From NCBI RefSeq assembly GCF_030819175.1, contig NZ_JAUTBJ010000002.1, positions 1,188,001 to 1,252,000 on the forward strand: a stretch of 64,000 bases of DNA, written 5' to 3'. Origin of the DNA: Sphingomonas sp. SORGH_AS_0879 (GTDB taxonomy: Bacteria > Pseudomonadota > Alphaproteobacteria > Sphingomonadales > Sphingomonadaceae). Position 1 is the first letter of the stretch; the number at the start of each line of letters is the position of its first letter. Shown here piece by piece: positions 16,705 to 25,376 of the stretch. Below the pieces are notes generated by a model. It was not told where the DNA came from. It saw only the letters and a program-made list of their open reading frames with translations, and made no database searches. The position numbers and the translations under genes were made by a program.

Positions 16705-17550
16705 ATGAAGCTGCTGCGTTATGGTGAACCGGGACGGGAACGCGCGGGACTTCTGGATGCCGATGGTCGCATTCGCGCGCTGCCCGAGGCACTGGGCGAC
16801 CTGGCCGCCGAACGGCTGAGCCCCGCCGGTCTCGCCGAGATCGCCGCGCTCGATCCCGCTTCGCTGCCGCTGGTCGAGGGTGAACCGCGCCTGGGCTCGT
16901 GCGTGGCACGGCCGGGCAAGTTCATCTGCATCGGTCTCAACTATCGCCTTCATGCCGCCGAGAGCAATCTGCCGATCCCGGCCGAGCCGGTGGTGTTCGG
17001 CAAATGGTCCAGCGCGGTCGTCGGCCCGAACGACGATGTGGAAATCCCGCGCGGCTCGGAAAAGACCGATTGGGAAGTCGAACTGGGCGTCGTGATCGGC
17101 ACCCGCGCGCGCTATGTCGACCGGGCATCGGCGCTGGACCATGTCGCGGGCTATTGCGTCATCAACGATGTCAGCGAGCGCGCCTATCAACTCGAACGCG
17201 GCGGCACCTGGGACAAGGGCAAGGGCTGCGACACCTTCGGCCCGACCGGCCCGTGGCTGGTGACGGCGGACGAGGTCGCCGATCCGCAGGCGCTTCATCT
17301 TTGGCTGGAGGTCGACGGCCATCGCTATCAGGACGGCAACACCAGCGACATGATCTTCACGGTCGCGGAGATCGTTTCCTATCTCAGCCAGTTCTGCACG
17401 CTGGAGCCGGGCGATATCATCTCGACCGGCACGCCCAAGGGCGTCGGCATGGGCCAGAAGCCGCAAACCTATCTGCGCGCGGGCCAGACGGTGCGGCTCG
17501 GCATCGAGGGCTTGGGCGAACAGACTCAGCGCTTCGTCGCGGCGGCCTGA
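16705..17550 (+). CDS. Fumarylacetoacetate hydrolase family protein
   Basis: 281 residues from the ATG at 16705 behind GGAGAAGGAG. The N-terminal lid KLLRYGEPGRERAGLLD precedes the FAH barrel: FICIGLNYRLHAAES, EVELGVVIG with acidic metal ligands, HVAGYCVINDVSERAYQ and DIISTGTPKGVGMG. The family hydrolyses or decarboxylates acylpyruvates and 2,4-diketo sugar acids (for example in L-fucose or 4-hydroxyphenylacetate breakdown). No other members of those pathways are adjacent. Confidence 0.9.
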   Translation: MKLLRYGEPGRERAGLLDADGRIRALPEALGDLAAERLSPAGLAEIAALDPASLPLVEGEPRLGSCVARPGKFICIGLNYRLHAAESNLPIPAEPVVFGKWSSAVVGPNDDVEIPRGSEKTDWEVELGVVIGTRARYVDRASALDHVAGYCVINDVSERAYQLERGGTWDKGKGCDTFGPTGPWLVTADEVADPQALHLWLEVDGHRYQDGNTSDMIFTVAEIVSYLSQFCTLEPGDIISTGTPKGVGMGQKPQTYLRAGQTVRLGIEGLGEQTQRFVAAA

Positions 17551-17568
17551 CGCGACTGCATTTGTTTT

Positions 17569-17592
17569 CCTCTCCCCGGTGCAGGGGAGAGG
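17569..17592. terminator. Stem-loop after the FAH gene
   Basis: CCTCTCCCC, a 6-base loop, then GGGGAGAGG, beginning 18 bases after the stop at 17550. No T tract. A similar stem follows the gene ending at 41874. Confidence 0.55.
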
Positions 17593-17700
17593 TCGGATCG
17601 GCATTCAAGCGGAATGCGTGAATGTCGACCGGTCACGACGAGCATCGGAAAGAGCCAAGCCCGCTTGACGGAACCAGCGGGTTGCGCGAACCCGCTGACC

Positions 17701-18495
17701 ATGGCCGATACACCTCAAAAATCGGAGACGAAGGACACGCTGCGCTTCTTCCTGAAGCTGGCGCTGTTCGTCTTCATCCTGCGCAGCTTCATCGTGACGT
17801 CGTTCGTCATCCCGTCGGAATCGATGCTGCCGCGTCTGCTGATCGGCGATTATCTGTTCGTGACCAAGTGGAATTACGGCTATTCGCGCTGGTCGCTGCC
17901 CTTCGGCCTGCCGCTGCTGCCCGGCCATATCCTGGCCCGTGCGCCCGTGCGCGGCGATGTGGTGGTGTTCCGCTCGCCGGGCCCGGACGATCATGACGTC
18001 ATCAAGCGAGTGATCGGCCTGCCGGGCGATACGATCCAGGTGACGAACGGCCAGGTCATCCTGAACGGTCGCCCGATCCCCAAGCAGCGGATCGCCGATT
18101 TCGTCCTGCCGCTCACTCCCAATTTCGATGCCGACAGATGCGGTCCCTTCCTCGACACGGTCGCCGGGAAACCCGTCTGCCGGTATCCGCGGTTCCGCGA
18201 GACGCTGCCCAACGGCAAGAGCTATGAAGTGCTCGACCAGGGCAATCTGCCCGACCGCGACGACACGGTGGTCTACACGGTTCCGGCAGACAATGTCTTC
18301 CTGATGGGGGACAATCGCGACGATTCGGCGGATAGCCGTTTCGCGCCGCCCATGGGCATGGGCTATATTCCGATGAACCGGCTGGAGGGCCGCGCGGCGG
18401 TGACCTTCTTCTCGACCGACGGCACGGCGGAGTGGATCAAGCCCTGGACCTGGGTGACGGCGGCCCGCTGGAATCGGATCGGAGAAGGGTTTTGA
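17701..18495 (+). CDS. lepB: Signal peptidase I
   Basis: 264 residues. Cuts signal peptides from exported proteins at the outer face of the inner membrane. One N-terminal membrane helix (FFLKLALFVFILRSFIV) is followed by the catalytic serine S41 in IPSESMLPRL and lysine K102 in VIKRVIGLPGD; the later box GDNRDDSADSR completes the family signature. Upstream in-frame ATG 17614 exists, but 17701 gives the usual N-terminus. No strong ribosome site is seen. The stop overlaps the rnc start (TTGA). Confidence 0.95.
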   Translation: MADTPQKSETKDTLRFFLKLALFVFILRSFIVTSFVIPSESMLPRLLIGDYLFVTKWNYGYSRWSLPFGLPLLPGHILARAPVRGDVVVFRSPGPDDHDVIKRVIGLPGDTIQVTNGQVILNGRPIPKQRIADFVLPLTPNFDADRCGPFLDTVAGKPVCRYPRFRETLPNGKSYEVLDQGNLPDRDDTVVYTVPADNVFLMGDNRDDSADSRFAPPMGMGYIPMNRLEGRAAVTFFSTDGTAEWIKPWTWVTAARWNRIGEGF

Positions 18496-19157
18496 GCGCT
18501 CTTGAACCCTGGCTGGCCGAGATATTCGGTCGCGCACCCGCCGACACCGCGCCCTTCCAGCGCGCGCTGACCCATGGCAGCCAGGCGGCGGAGAATTACG
18601 AGCGGCTGGAATTCCTGGGCGACCGGGTGCTGGGCCTCATCATGGCCGAATGGCTGTGGGAACAGTTCCCGAACGAGCCCGAGGGGCAATTGTCGCGGCG
18701 TTTGAATACGTTGGTGACGGGAGCGGTCTGTGCCGATGTCGCGCGCGACCTGGGCGTGCGCGATCATCTGCGGCTGGGCAAGCAGGCGCGCGACGATGGC
18801 GCGTCGGACAGCGACAATGTGCTGGGCGATGTGATGGAGGCGCTGATCGGCGCCTGGTATCGCGAGGCGGGGCTGGAGGCGGCGCGGGGCTTCGTCCGCA
18901 AGGCCTGGGGCGACCGGGTGCATTCGCAGGGGAAGGCGCCGCAGCATCCCAAGTCGGCGCTTCAGGAATGGGCCGCCGCGCATAACCGCAAGGCCCCGGA
19001 ATATGTGGTGACGGACCGCTCGGGTCCGCATCATGCGCCGCGCTTCACCGTGACGGTGCGGATCAACCGGTCGGGCGAGGCGACGGCCACGGGGGCCAAC
19101 AAGCAGGAGGCGGAAACCGCTGCGGCGAAGGCGTTGCTGGTGAAGTTGAAGGAATAA
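18492..19157 (+). CDS. rnc: Ribonuclease III
   Basis: 221 residues. Cleaves double-stranded RNA in rRNA and mRNA processing. The endonuclease signature ERLEFLGDRVL is intact, with the second acidic site in DVMEALIGAWY. A C-terminal double-stranded-RNA-binding domain follows (HPKSALQEWAAAHN, GANKQEAETAAAKALL). I take the start as TTG at 18492 because it overlaps the lepB stop as TTGA and has GGAGAAGGG just upstream; the longer ATG frame would overlap lepB by 60 bases. lepB-rnc-era is a common order. Confidence 0.93.
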   Translation: MSALEPWLAEIFGRAPADTAPFQRALTHGSQAAENYERLEFLGDRVLGLIMAEWLWEQFPNEPEGQLSRRLNTLVTGAVCADVARDLGVRDHLRLGKQARDDGASDSDNVLGDVMEALIGAWYREAGLEAARGFVRKAWGDRVHSQGKAPQHPKSALQEWAAAHNRKAPEYVVTDRSGPHHAPRFTVTVRINRSGEATATGANKQEAETAAAKALLVKLKE

Positions 19158-19163
19158 GGACAG

Positions 19164-19247
19164 GCTTCGACTTCACTCAGCCCGAACGGGGGGTGTACGG
19201 GAGGTCCGTTCCCAACCTCCGTTCAGCCTGAGCGAAGTCGAAGGCCA
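19164..19247. repeat. Paired inverted repeat, family A
   Basis: GCTTCGACTTCACTCAGCCC on the left pairs with CCGTTCAGCCTGAGCGAAGT on the right. Located between rnc and the convergent small gene at 19278. Confidence 0.85.
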
Positions 19248-19277
19248 CGCAACCCCGCTCGAACCGATCCCCGCGCC

Positions 19278-19493
19278 TCAGTGCTTGGCCGCCGCGTCCT
19301 TCTTCGCCTGAACCTTCGCCCGGTGATGCCCGATCGCGCAGCCCGCCGCCGCGCCCAGCACGGCATGGCCCTTGCCGACGAAATGCCCGCCGACTCCGCC
19401 GACCGCCGCGCCCTTCAGGCAACCCTTGGCCGAGGCGGGGCCCGCGACGGTCAGCAGCGCGGCGGCCGACAAGGCGGTGAGAAGGGTCTTCAT
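19278..19493 (-). CDS. Small secreted glycine-zipper-like protein
   Basis: 71 residues from the ATG at 19493, with GGAGAG upstream. Sec signal MKTLLTALSAAALLTVAGPASA, then a glycine/alanine-spaced segment (GAAVGGVGGHFVGKGHAVLG) that could form a packed membrane hairpin, and a lysine/alanine tail. No specific family beyond glycine-zipper types. Confidence 0.65.
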   Translation of the reverse strand: MKTLLTALSAAALLTVAGPASAKGCLKGAAVGGVGGHFVGKGHAVLGAAAGCAIGHHRAKVQAKKDAAAKH

Positions 19494-19631
19494 GGCGTCT
19501 CTCCTGACTCTCAAATCGAGGCGCGAAGAATGCGCGCGTCGCCGTGGCCGTTCCGTGATGGGCCCATTACATCGCGTCCATGCGGGCTTTCCCTTGCCGG
19601 GAAGGGGGCTTGGCCTGTACCGCTGCTAGCC

Positions 19632-20528
19632 ATGACTGAACAACGTTGCGGCCTTGTCGCCGTCGTCGGCGCGCCCAATGCCGGCAAATCCACCCTCGTC
19701 AACGCGCTGGTCGGCCAGAAGGTCGCCATCGTCAGCCCCAAGGCGCAGACGACCCGTGCCAAGCTGCTGGGCGTCGCGATCGAGGGGGATGCGCAGATCC
19801 TGCTGGTCGATACCCCCGGCATCTTCGAGCCCAAGCGCCGCTTGGACCGCGCGATGGTGGCCGCCGCCTGGGAAGGGGCGGAGGGCGCCGATATCCTGGC
19901 GCTCGTCGTCGACGGAAAGGGCGGCATCGGCCCCAAGGTCACCGCCATCGCCGAGGCGATCGCCCACCGGCCCGAGCCCAAGCACCTGATCCTCAACAAG
20001 GTCGATATCGCCGACAAGGCGCGGTTGCTCGGCCATGCCGAAAAGCTGAACGAGGTCGTCAAGTTCGACGAAATCTGGTTCGTCTCGGCCCAGACCGGCG
20101 ACGGCCTGCCCGAACTCAAGGCGCATTTCGCCAGGCTGATGCCCGAGGGGCCGTGGCATTACCCCGAGGACCAGGTGTCCGACGCCACCGAACGCGCGCT
20201 GGCGGCCGAGGTGACGCGCGAGCAGATCTATCTGCAACTCCACGCCGAACTCCCCTATGCCAGTGCGGTCGAGACCGAGGCGTATAAGGAGCGCGAGGAC
20301 GGATCGGTCGAGATCCACCAGCAGATCCTGGTCGAACGCCCGACCCAGCGCGCCATCGTGCTGGGCAAGAACGGGGTGCGGATCAAGGAGATCGGGGCCA
20401 AGGCCCGCGAGGAACTGGCGCGGATCCTGGGACATAAGGTGCATCTCTATCTGCACGTCAAGGTGAAGCCGGGTTGGGATGAAGACCGGTCGGTGTACCG
20501 GGATATCGGGTTGGACTGGGTGGATTGA
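19632..20528 (+). CDS. era: GTPase Era
   Basis: 298 residues. Ribosome-associated GTPase for 16S rRNA maturation and 30S assembly. The G1 loop GAPNAGKST, G3 DTPG and G4 NKVD are present, followed by a C-terminal KH domain (IVLGKNGVRIKEIGAKAREE). Upstream in-frame sequence to 19281 is antisense to the small gene and excluded. A short spacer carries no strong ribosome site. Downstream of lepB-rnc across an inserted small gene and a repeat. Confidence 0.96.
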   Translation: MTEQRCGLVAVVGAPNAGKSTLVNALVGQKVAIVSPKAQTTRAKLLGVAIEGDAQILLVDTPGIFEPKRRLDRAMVAAAWEGAEGADILALVVDGKGGIGPKVTAIAEAIAHRPEPKHLILNKVDIADKARLLGHAEKLNEVVKFDEIWFVSAQTGDGLPELKAHFARLMPEGPWHYPEDQVSDATERALAAEVTREQIYLQLHAELPYASAVETEAYKEREDGSVEIHQQILVERPTQRAIVLGKNGVRIKEIGAKAREELARILGHKVHLYLHVKVKPGWDEDRSVYRDIGLDWVD

Positions 20529-20560
20529 TTTCTTGGGGTGGGGGCTCGGTGAGACACTTT

Positions 20561-20706
20561 TGCCCTCCCCCATCCCCTCCCGCCTGCGGGAGGGGTGCGC
20601 TGCCTGGCGAATGTCGCGCATAAGCCAAAGACGTTTCGCTCGCTGAAGCGCTTACGGGAGCCGCTTGGCACGCCCCTCCCGCAGGCGGGAGGGGATGGGG
20701 GAGGGT
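20561..20706. repeat. Paired inverted repeat, family C
   Basis: CCCTCCCGCCTGCGGGAGGG is self-complementary and recurs in inverted form about 110 bases later as CCCTCCCGCAGGCGGGAGGG. It sits between the converging era and queG genes. A second pair is at 32446-32548. Confidence 0.85.
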
Positions 20707-20712
20707 TGGTGG

Positions 20713-21762
20713 CTAGGCGACCGACTCGCCCAGCCGCCCCAATGCCCACTCCGCCGCCTCCACCACCACCGGATCGTCATCCCCCAGCAACCCCCGCAGC
20801 ACCGGCACCAACTCCGCCGCCCCGCTATTCCCCGCCGCGATCGCCGCGTTGCGTATCATCCGGTTGCGCCCGATCCGCTTGATCGGCGAGCCCGAGAAGA
20901 CCTGCCGGAACCCGGCATCGTCCAGCGACAGCAAATCCCCCAATTCCGGCGCGGTCAGTTCCGCGCGGGGGTGAAAGGCCATGTTCGCCTGCGCCGCCGC
21001 CGCGAACTTGTTCCACGGGCACACCGCCAGGCAATCGTCGCAGCCATAGATGCGGTTGCCGATCGCCGCCCGGAATTCCTCCGGGATCGGCCCGGCATGT
21101 TCGATCGTCAGATAGGAGATGCACCGCCGCGCATCGATTTGATAGGGGGCGGGAAAGGCATCGGTCGGGCAGGCTCGCTGGCACGCGTCGCACCGCCCGC
21201 ACGTATCGCGCGCCACCGCATCGGGCTCCAGTTCCAGCGTGGTGTAGATCGCCCCCAGGAACAGCCAGCTACCATGATCGCGGCTGACCAGATTGGTGTG
21301 CTTGCCCTGCCAGCCGAGTCCCGCCGCTTCGGCCAGCGGCTTTTCCATCACCGGCGCGGTGTCGACGAAGACCTTGAGGTCGCAACCCGCTTCCTGCGCC
21401 AGCCAGCGGCCCAGCGCCTTCAACTGGCGCTTCACCACGTCATGATAGTCGGCCCCCTGCGCATAGACCGAGATGCGCCCGATCCGCCCCTGATCCGCCA
21501 GCCGCATCGGGTCTTCGGCGGGGGCATAGCTGACGCCCAATGAGATAACCGACTTCACCTCCGGCCATAGGCTGGCCGGGCTTTGGCGCTGGTGCGCGCG
21601 GTCCGCCATCCAGATCATCGATCCGTGCCGCCCCTCGGCCAGCCATTGGTGGAGGCGCTCGACCGTCTTCGGCGCGGCATCGGCATGGGTGATGCCGATC
21701 GCGGCAAAGCCCAGTTCCGCCGCCTTCGCCTTGATCCGGGTTTCCAGCTTGTCTTGCGCCAC
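20713..21762 (-). CDS. queG: Epoxyqueuosine reductase
   Basis: 349 residues. Last step of queuosine synthesis in tRNA: reduces epoxyqueuosine with cobalamin and two 4Fe-4S clusters. Two ferredoxin-like sites are seen, CGRCDACQRACP and CDDCLAVCPWN, after the vitamin-binding half with LGVSYAPAEDP and the distinctive YGRGxDYH-like segment ISVYAQGADYHD. The C-terminal HEAT-type repeat ends in WALGRLGESV. Divergent from the ABC transporter genes. Confidence 0.96.
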   Translation of the reverse strand: MAQDKLETRIKAKAAELGFAAIGITHADAAPKTVERLHQWLAEGRHGSMIWMADRAHQRQSPASLWPEVKSVISLGVSYAPAEDPMRLADQGRIGRISVYAQGADYHDVVKRQLKALGRWLAQEAGCDLKVFVDTAPVMEKPLAEAAGLGWQGKHTNLVSRDHGSWLFLGAIYTTLELEPDAVARDTCGRCDACQRACPTDAFPAPYQIDARRCISYLTIEHAGPIPEEFRAAIGNRIYGCDDCLAVCPWNKFAAAAQANMAFHPRAELTAPELGDLLSLDDAGFRQVFSGSPIKRIGRNRMIRNAAIAAGNSGAAELVPVLRGLLGDDDPVVVEAAEWALGRLGESVA

Positions 21763-21802
21763 GTCCGCCCGCTACCACAGCCGTTCAGGGAGGAACAGTT
21801 GC

Positions 21803-22720
21803 GTGGATAATCAGTGGGCGGTCAGCGCCTCGGGCCTCGCCAAGCGATTTGGCGACCGGCGTGTGGTGGACGGCGTCGACATCGCGGTTCCGACCGGCGC
21901 GGTTTACGGTGTTCTGGGCCCCAACGGCGCGGGCAAGACGACGACGCTGCGGATGCTGCTGGGCATTATCGAGCCCGACGAGGGCCGGCGCACGTTGCTT
22001 GGCCATGACCATCCGCGCGAGGCCAGCGATCTGGTCGGCTATCTGCCCGAGGAGCGAGGGCTCTATCCCGCGATGAAGGCGCGCGAGGCGATCGCCTTCA
22101 TGGGGGCGCTGCGCGGACTCGATTGGGCGACCGGACGGGCACGCGCGGTCGAACTGCTCGACCAGGCCGGGCTGGGCCATGCCGCCGATACCAAGATCCG
22201 CAAATTGTCCAAGGGCATGGCGCAGTTGGTGCAGTTGCTCGGCTCGGTCGTCCACCGGCCCCGGCTGCTCGTGTTGGACGAACCCTTTTCGGGGCTCGAT
22301 CCGGTCAATCAGGAACGGCTGGAGGCGTTGATCCTGGGCGAGCGGGACCGGGGCGCGACCATCCTGTTCTCCACCCATGTCATGGCCCATGCCGAGCGAC
22401 TGTGCGATCGCCTCGCCATCATCGCGGGCGGGCAGCGGCGGTTCGAGGGGACGGTGGACGAGGCGCGCGGCACGCTGCGTTCGCGGGTCCGCTATCGCCC
22501 GCGCGACCCGGAGCGGGCGTCCCCCGACCTGCTTCCCGCCGACGCGGTGCGGGAAGGGGAGGATTGGCGCTTCGTCCTGCCCGATGAGGGGATCGAACCG
22601 GTGCTGGGGCGGCTGCTGGCGGCGGGAGCGGGGATTATGAACCTGTCGATCGAGCGGCCCAGCCTGCACGAGGCCTTTGTCCGCATCGTCGGCGAGCCGG
22701 TCGAGGAGAAGGCGGCATGA
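21803..22720 (+). CDS. ABC transporter ATP-binding protein (NatA-like)
   Basis: 305 residues. Walker A is GPNGAGKTT (39-47), the signature LSKGMAQLVQLL is the non-standard form seen in NatA-type exporters, and Walker B is LLVLDEPFSGLDP with H-loop STHVM. I start at GTG 21803, which has GGGAGGAAC upstream; the longer ATG frame overlaps queG. The C-terminal 70 residues resemble the DUF4162 tail of this class. Forms a unit with the permease at 22717 (ATGA overlap). Confidence 0.92.
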   Translation: MDNQWAVSASGLAKRFGDRRVVDGVDIAVPTGAVYGVLGPNGAGKTTTLRMLLGIIEPDEGRRTLLGHDHPREASDLVGYLPEERGLYPAMKAREAIAFMGALRGLDWATGRARAVELLDQAGLGHAADTKIRKLSKGMAQLVQLLGSVVHRPRLLVLDEPFSGLDPVNQERLEALILGERDRGATILFSTHVMAHAERLCDRLAIIAGGQRRFEGTVDEARGTLRSRVRYRPRDPERASPDLLPADAVREGEDWRFVLPDEGIEPVLGRLLAAGAGIMNLSIERPSLHEAFVRIVGEPVEEKAA

Positions 22721-23943
22721 GCCGGACACGTCGATTGCTCCGCCAGACCATGACGATCGCACGCCGCGATTTCGTCGCGACCGTCTTCACGCCGATCTTC
22801 CTGCTGTTCCTGTTCGCACCGCTGATCATGGTGGCGTTCAGCACCATCGGCGCGATGGGCGCGGCGCAGGCGGCGGATCACGGTGCCGACCATGTGCGCA
22901 TCGTCGCGATCGTGCCCAACGCGGTGGCGGGCGCCTTTGTCGAGGCGGACAAGCGCGCGCGCATCGTCTTCCGCCGCGACGAGGAACCGCCCGCGCTGGC
23001 GATCCTAACCCCCTCGGGCGAGCCTGGGGTCCAGGCGCGCAAGGCGTTCGAATCCGGCGACTATGACGCGACGGCCATACTCTATGGTCCGCTCAACCGG
23101 CCGACCATCCTGTATGGCCCGCGCGGCACGCGGGCGGCGGACTATCTGACGGTGCTGGCGAGCAGCGCGCTGTCGGCCGAGCGGCTGGGCGGCGAACTAC
23201 CCCGGGTCGAGGCCACCAAGGTGCCGTTCAGCCGCCAGCGCGCGACGCTGGGCGGCCAGAACCAGACCGCCTTTTTGGCGGTGTTCGGCGTCTTCTTCCT
23301 GACCCTGTTCCTTGCGGGGCAGGTCGTCGGCACCATGGCGGAGGAGCGGTCGAACAAGGTGATCGAGGTGCTGGCCGCCGCCGTGCCGCTGGAGGCGGTG
23401 TTCCTGGGCAAGCTGCTGGGCATGTTCGGGGTGGCGGTGCTGTTCATCGGCTTCTGGGGCACGGTGCTGGGCCAGGTGACCAGCCTGCTGCCGCCTGCGT
23501 TCGGCGGCATGGTGGGCGAACTGTCCCCGGCGGTCGGCCTGCCGATGTTCACCCTGTTGTTCGTGACCTATTTCACCATGGCCTATCTGCTGCTCGGATC
23601 GGTGTTCCTGACGATCGGGGCGCAGGCCTCGACCATGCGCGAGATCCAGATGCTGTCGCTGCCGATCACCATCGTGCAGGTGGGTATGTTCACCCTGACG
23701 CTTAGCGGCCTGTCCAGCCCCGATAGCTGGCTGGCGGTGATCGCCGAAGTGTTCCCGCTTTCCTCGCCCTTCGCCATGGCGGGGATGGCGGCGGCGAGCG
23801 ACTCGCTTTGGCCGCATGCGGTGGCGTTGGCCTGGCAGGCGCTGTGGGTGGCGATCTTCGTGACGCTGGGCGCGCGGCTGTTCCGGCGGGGCGTGTTGCA
23901 GTCGGGCAGCGTGCGGCCGTTCTGGCGGCGCAAGGGGGCGTGA
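22717..23943 (+). CDS. ABC-2 type permease (NatB-like)
   Basis: 408 residues. An N-terminal helix at about 25-50 and a large soluble domain precede five to six C-terminal helices, with the motif EERSNKVIEVLAAAVPLEAV that marks NatB/ABC-2 permeases. Partner of the ATPase gene it overlaps. Exported substrate unknown; Na+ export or drug export are the usual guesses for the family. Confidence 0.9.
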   Translation: MSRTRRLLRQTMTIARRDFVATVFTPIFLLFLFAPLIMVAFSTIGAMGAAQAADHGADHVRIVAIVPNAVAGAFVEADKRARIVFRRDEEPPALAILTPSGEPGVQARKAFESGDYDATAILYGPLNRPTILYGPRGTRAADYLTVLASSALSAERLGGELPRVEATKVPFSRQRATLGGQNQTAFLAVFGVFFLTLFLAGQVVGTMAEERSNKVIEVLAAAVPLEAVFLGKLLGMFGVAVLFIGFWGTVLGQVTSLLPPAFGGMVGELSPAVGLPMFTLLFVTYFTMAYLLLGSVFLTIGAQASTMREIQMLSLPITIVQVGMFTLTLSGLSSPDSWLAVIAEVFPLSSPFAMAGMAAASDSLWPHAVALAWQALWVAIFVTLGARLFRRGVLQSGSVRPFWRRKGA

Positions 23944-24016
23944 TCCGGCCCTCTTGATCTTCGATGGGGGATTAGGGGCCCTTATCCCGAGCGGAGCCCC
24001 TTCCTATCTTGGGTTC

Positions 24017-24511
24017 ATGACCGCATCTCCTTCCGATCGCCGCGCTTTTCTGTCGCTGATGGGGCTGGGTGCCCTGGGTGCGGGCCTGTCCGCCTGCGGG
24101 CGGGAAGCCGAGGCGGCGGAGCGCTTTCCGGTTGCGATGAGCGACGCGGCCTGGCGGCAGAAGCTGGGCCCGGCGGCCTATAATGTGCTGCGTCGGGAGG
24201 GAACCGAGCGTCCCTATTCCAGTCCGCTCAATGACGAGCATCGCAGCGGCGTCTTCGCCTGCAAGGGATGCGCGCAGCCGGTCTTTTCGTCCAAGACCAA
24301 GTTCGAGAGCGGCACCGGCTGGCCGAGCTTCTGGGCGCCATTGCCCCGGGCCGTGGGGACGCGCAGTGATCGATCGCTGATGATGGCGCGGGTGGAGGTG
24401 CATTGCAGCCGCTGTGGCGGGCATCTCGGCCATGTCTTCGACGATGGGCCGAAGCCGACGGGGAAGCGCTATTGCATGAACGGCGTGGCGATGACGTTCC
24501 GGGCGGCTTGA
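24017..24511 (+). CDS. msrB: Peptide methionine-R-sulfoxide reductase MsrB, Tat lipoprotein
   Basis: 164 residues. Repairs methionine-R-sulfoxide. The zinc pairs C82/C85 (ACKGCAQ) and C130/C133 (CSRCGGHLGHVF) and the catalytic C153 in RYCMNG are present. The N-terminus is unusual: SDRRAFLSLMGLGALGAGLS has a twin-arginine motif and a lipobox ending at C27 (LSAC), so the enzyme is probably a membrane-anchored periplasmic form. Frame extends upstream to 23954 but this ATG gives the signal. Confidence 0.92.
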   Translation: MTASPSDRRAFLSLMGLGALGAGLSACGREAEAAERFPVAMSDAAWRQKLGPAAYNVLRREGTERPYSSPLNDEHRSGVFACKGCAQPVFSSKTKFESGTGWPSFWAPLPRAVGTRSDRSLMMARVEVHCSRCGGHLGHVFDDGPKPTGKRYCMNGVAMTFRAA

Positions 24512-24532
24512 TTCGCGCGGGGATTCCCCGTG

Positions 24533-24560
24533 GCCTTCGACTTCGCTCAGGCTGAACGGG
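24533..24560. repeat. Single family A repeat arm
   Basis: CCTTCGACTTCGCTCAGGCT, then GAACGG, a lone copy of the family A arm between msrB and the CHAP gene. I see no matching opposite arm, so the element may be half lost. Confidence 0.75.
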
Positions 24561-24657
24561 TGTCAGGAGTGTTGAACCGGCCCCTTGCCGGAATACGAAA
24601 CCCACAGCCGTTCGCGCTTGCGGCTGGGCGGGGCCATCTGCCCCAAAAGCAGGAAGT

Positions 24658-25206
24658 TTACTCGACCGGAGCGGCGAAGGTCAGGATGCCGCTGACACGG
24701 CCATTGTCGCGCGAGGCGATCTGGGTGGCGGGGAGGTCGGCGACGTTGCTCTTGTGGCCGGAATAGATGAAGCCCTTGGTCGGATAGGCGGAGGTGCCCA
24801 GGTCGCCATTGGGGCCGTACCAGACCTTGACCATCGACCAGTCGTTGTTCGGCGAGACGTCGATCGCGCGGACGTCGCGCTCGATGCCGCCGCGGCGCGA
24901 CCAGTTGGCATGGGTGAGGAGGACTTCGCGGTCGCTGACGACCTTGCTGACCATCGCGACATGGCCGACGCGCATCCGGCGGGTGGCGTCGAAGGCGAGG
25001 ACCGAGCCCGGCTGCGGGGTGTGGCCACGCTCGTAGCGGCCCTCGGCCTGGCCCCACCAGGTGTTGGCGTTGCCGTGAAGATCGATGCCTGAAATCTCGC
25101 GGGCATAGGGTGCACACTGCCAGAACTGCGCGGCAGCAGGGGTGGCCATCATCAGGCCGCACGATGCCATCAGCGCGAATCGCACTGCAAATGCCTTGAA
25201 CTTCAC
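24658..25206 (-). CDS. Secreted CHAP-domain protein (probable peptidoglycan amidase)
   Basis: 182 residues. Sec signal (VRFALMASCGLMMATPAAA) then a CHAP domain: C31 in QCAPYARE and H82 in RVGHVAMV form the catalytic pair, with AFDATRRM and the later NWSRRGGI. CHAP proteins cleave amide bonds in peptidoglycan peptides. The domain is near minimal, without a binding repeat. Acts in the periplasm or outside the cell. Monocistronic. Confidence 0.85.
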   Translation of the reverse strand: MKFKAFAVRFALMASCGLMMATPAAAQFWQCAPYAREISGIDLHGNANTWWGQAEGRYERGHTPQPGSVLAFDATRRMRVGHVAMVSKVVSDREVLLTHANWSRRGGIERDVRAIDVSPNNDWSMVKVWYGPNGDLGTSAYPTKGFIYSGHKSNVADLPATQIASRDNGRVSGILTFAAPVE

Positions 25207-25327
25207 AGGACCCCCCGGTCGGAATGTCGGTGTGAGTGTCGATTAACCGGGGCCAAACGGCTTGGAAAGGCGGGCTGGAACCATATCCGGTGAACGGTGT
25301 TTCGGCGGCGGTGACCTGAAAATCCGG

Positions 25328-25361
25328 CGGCGAAACGAAAATTTCGTTCCTCGTTTCGCCG
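25328..25361 (-). terminator. Stem-loop downstream of the M1 peptidase
   Basis: CGGCGAAACGA and TCGTTTCGCCG form an 11-base stem around a 12-base loop, starting 16 bases beyond the stop of the minus-strand gene at 25377. No T run follows. Confidence 0.55.
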
Positions 25362-25376
25362 TCAAAGATACTCGGT

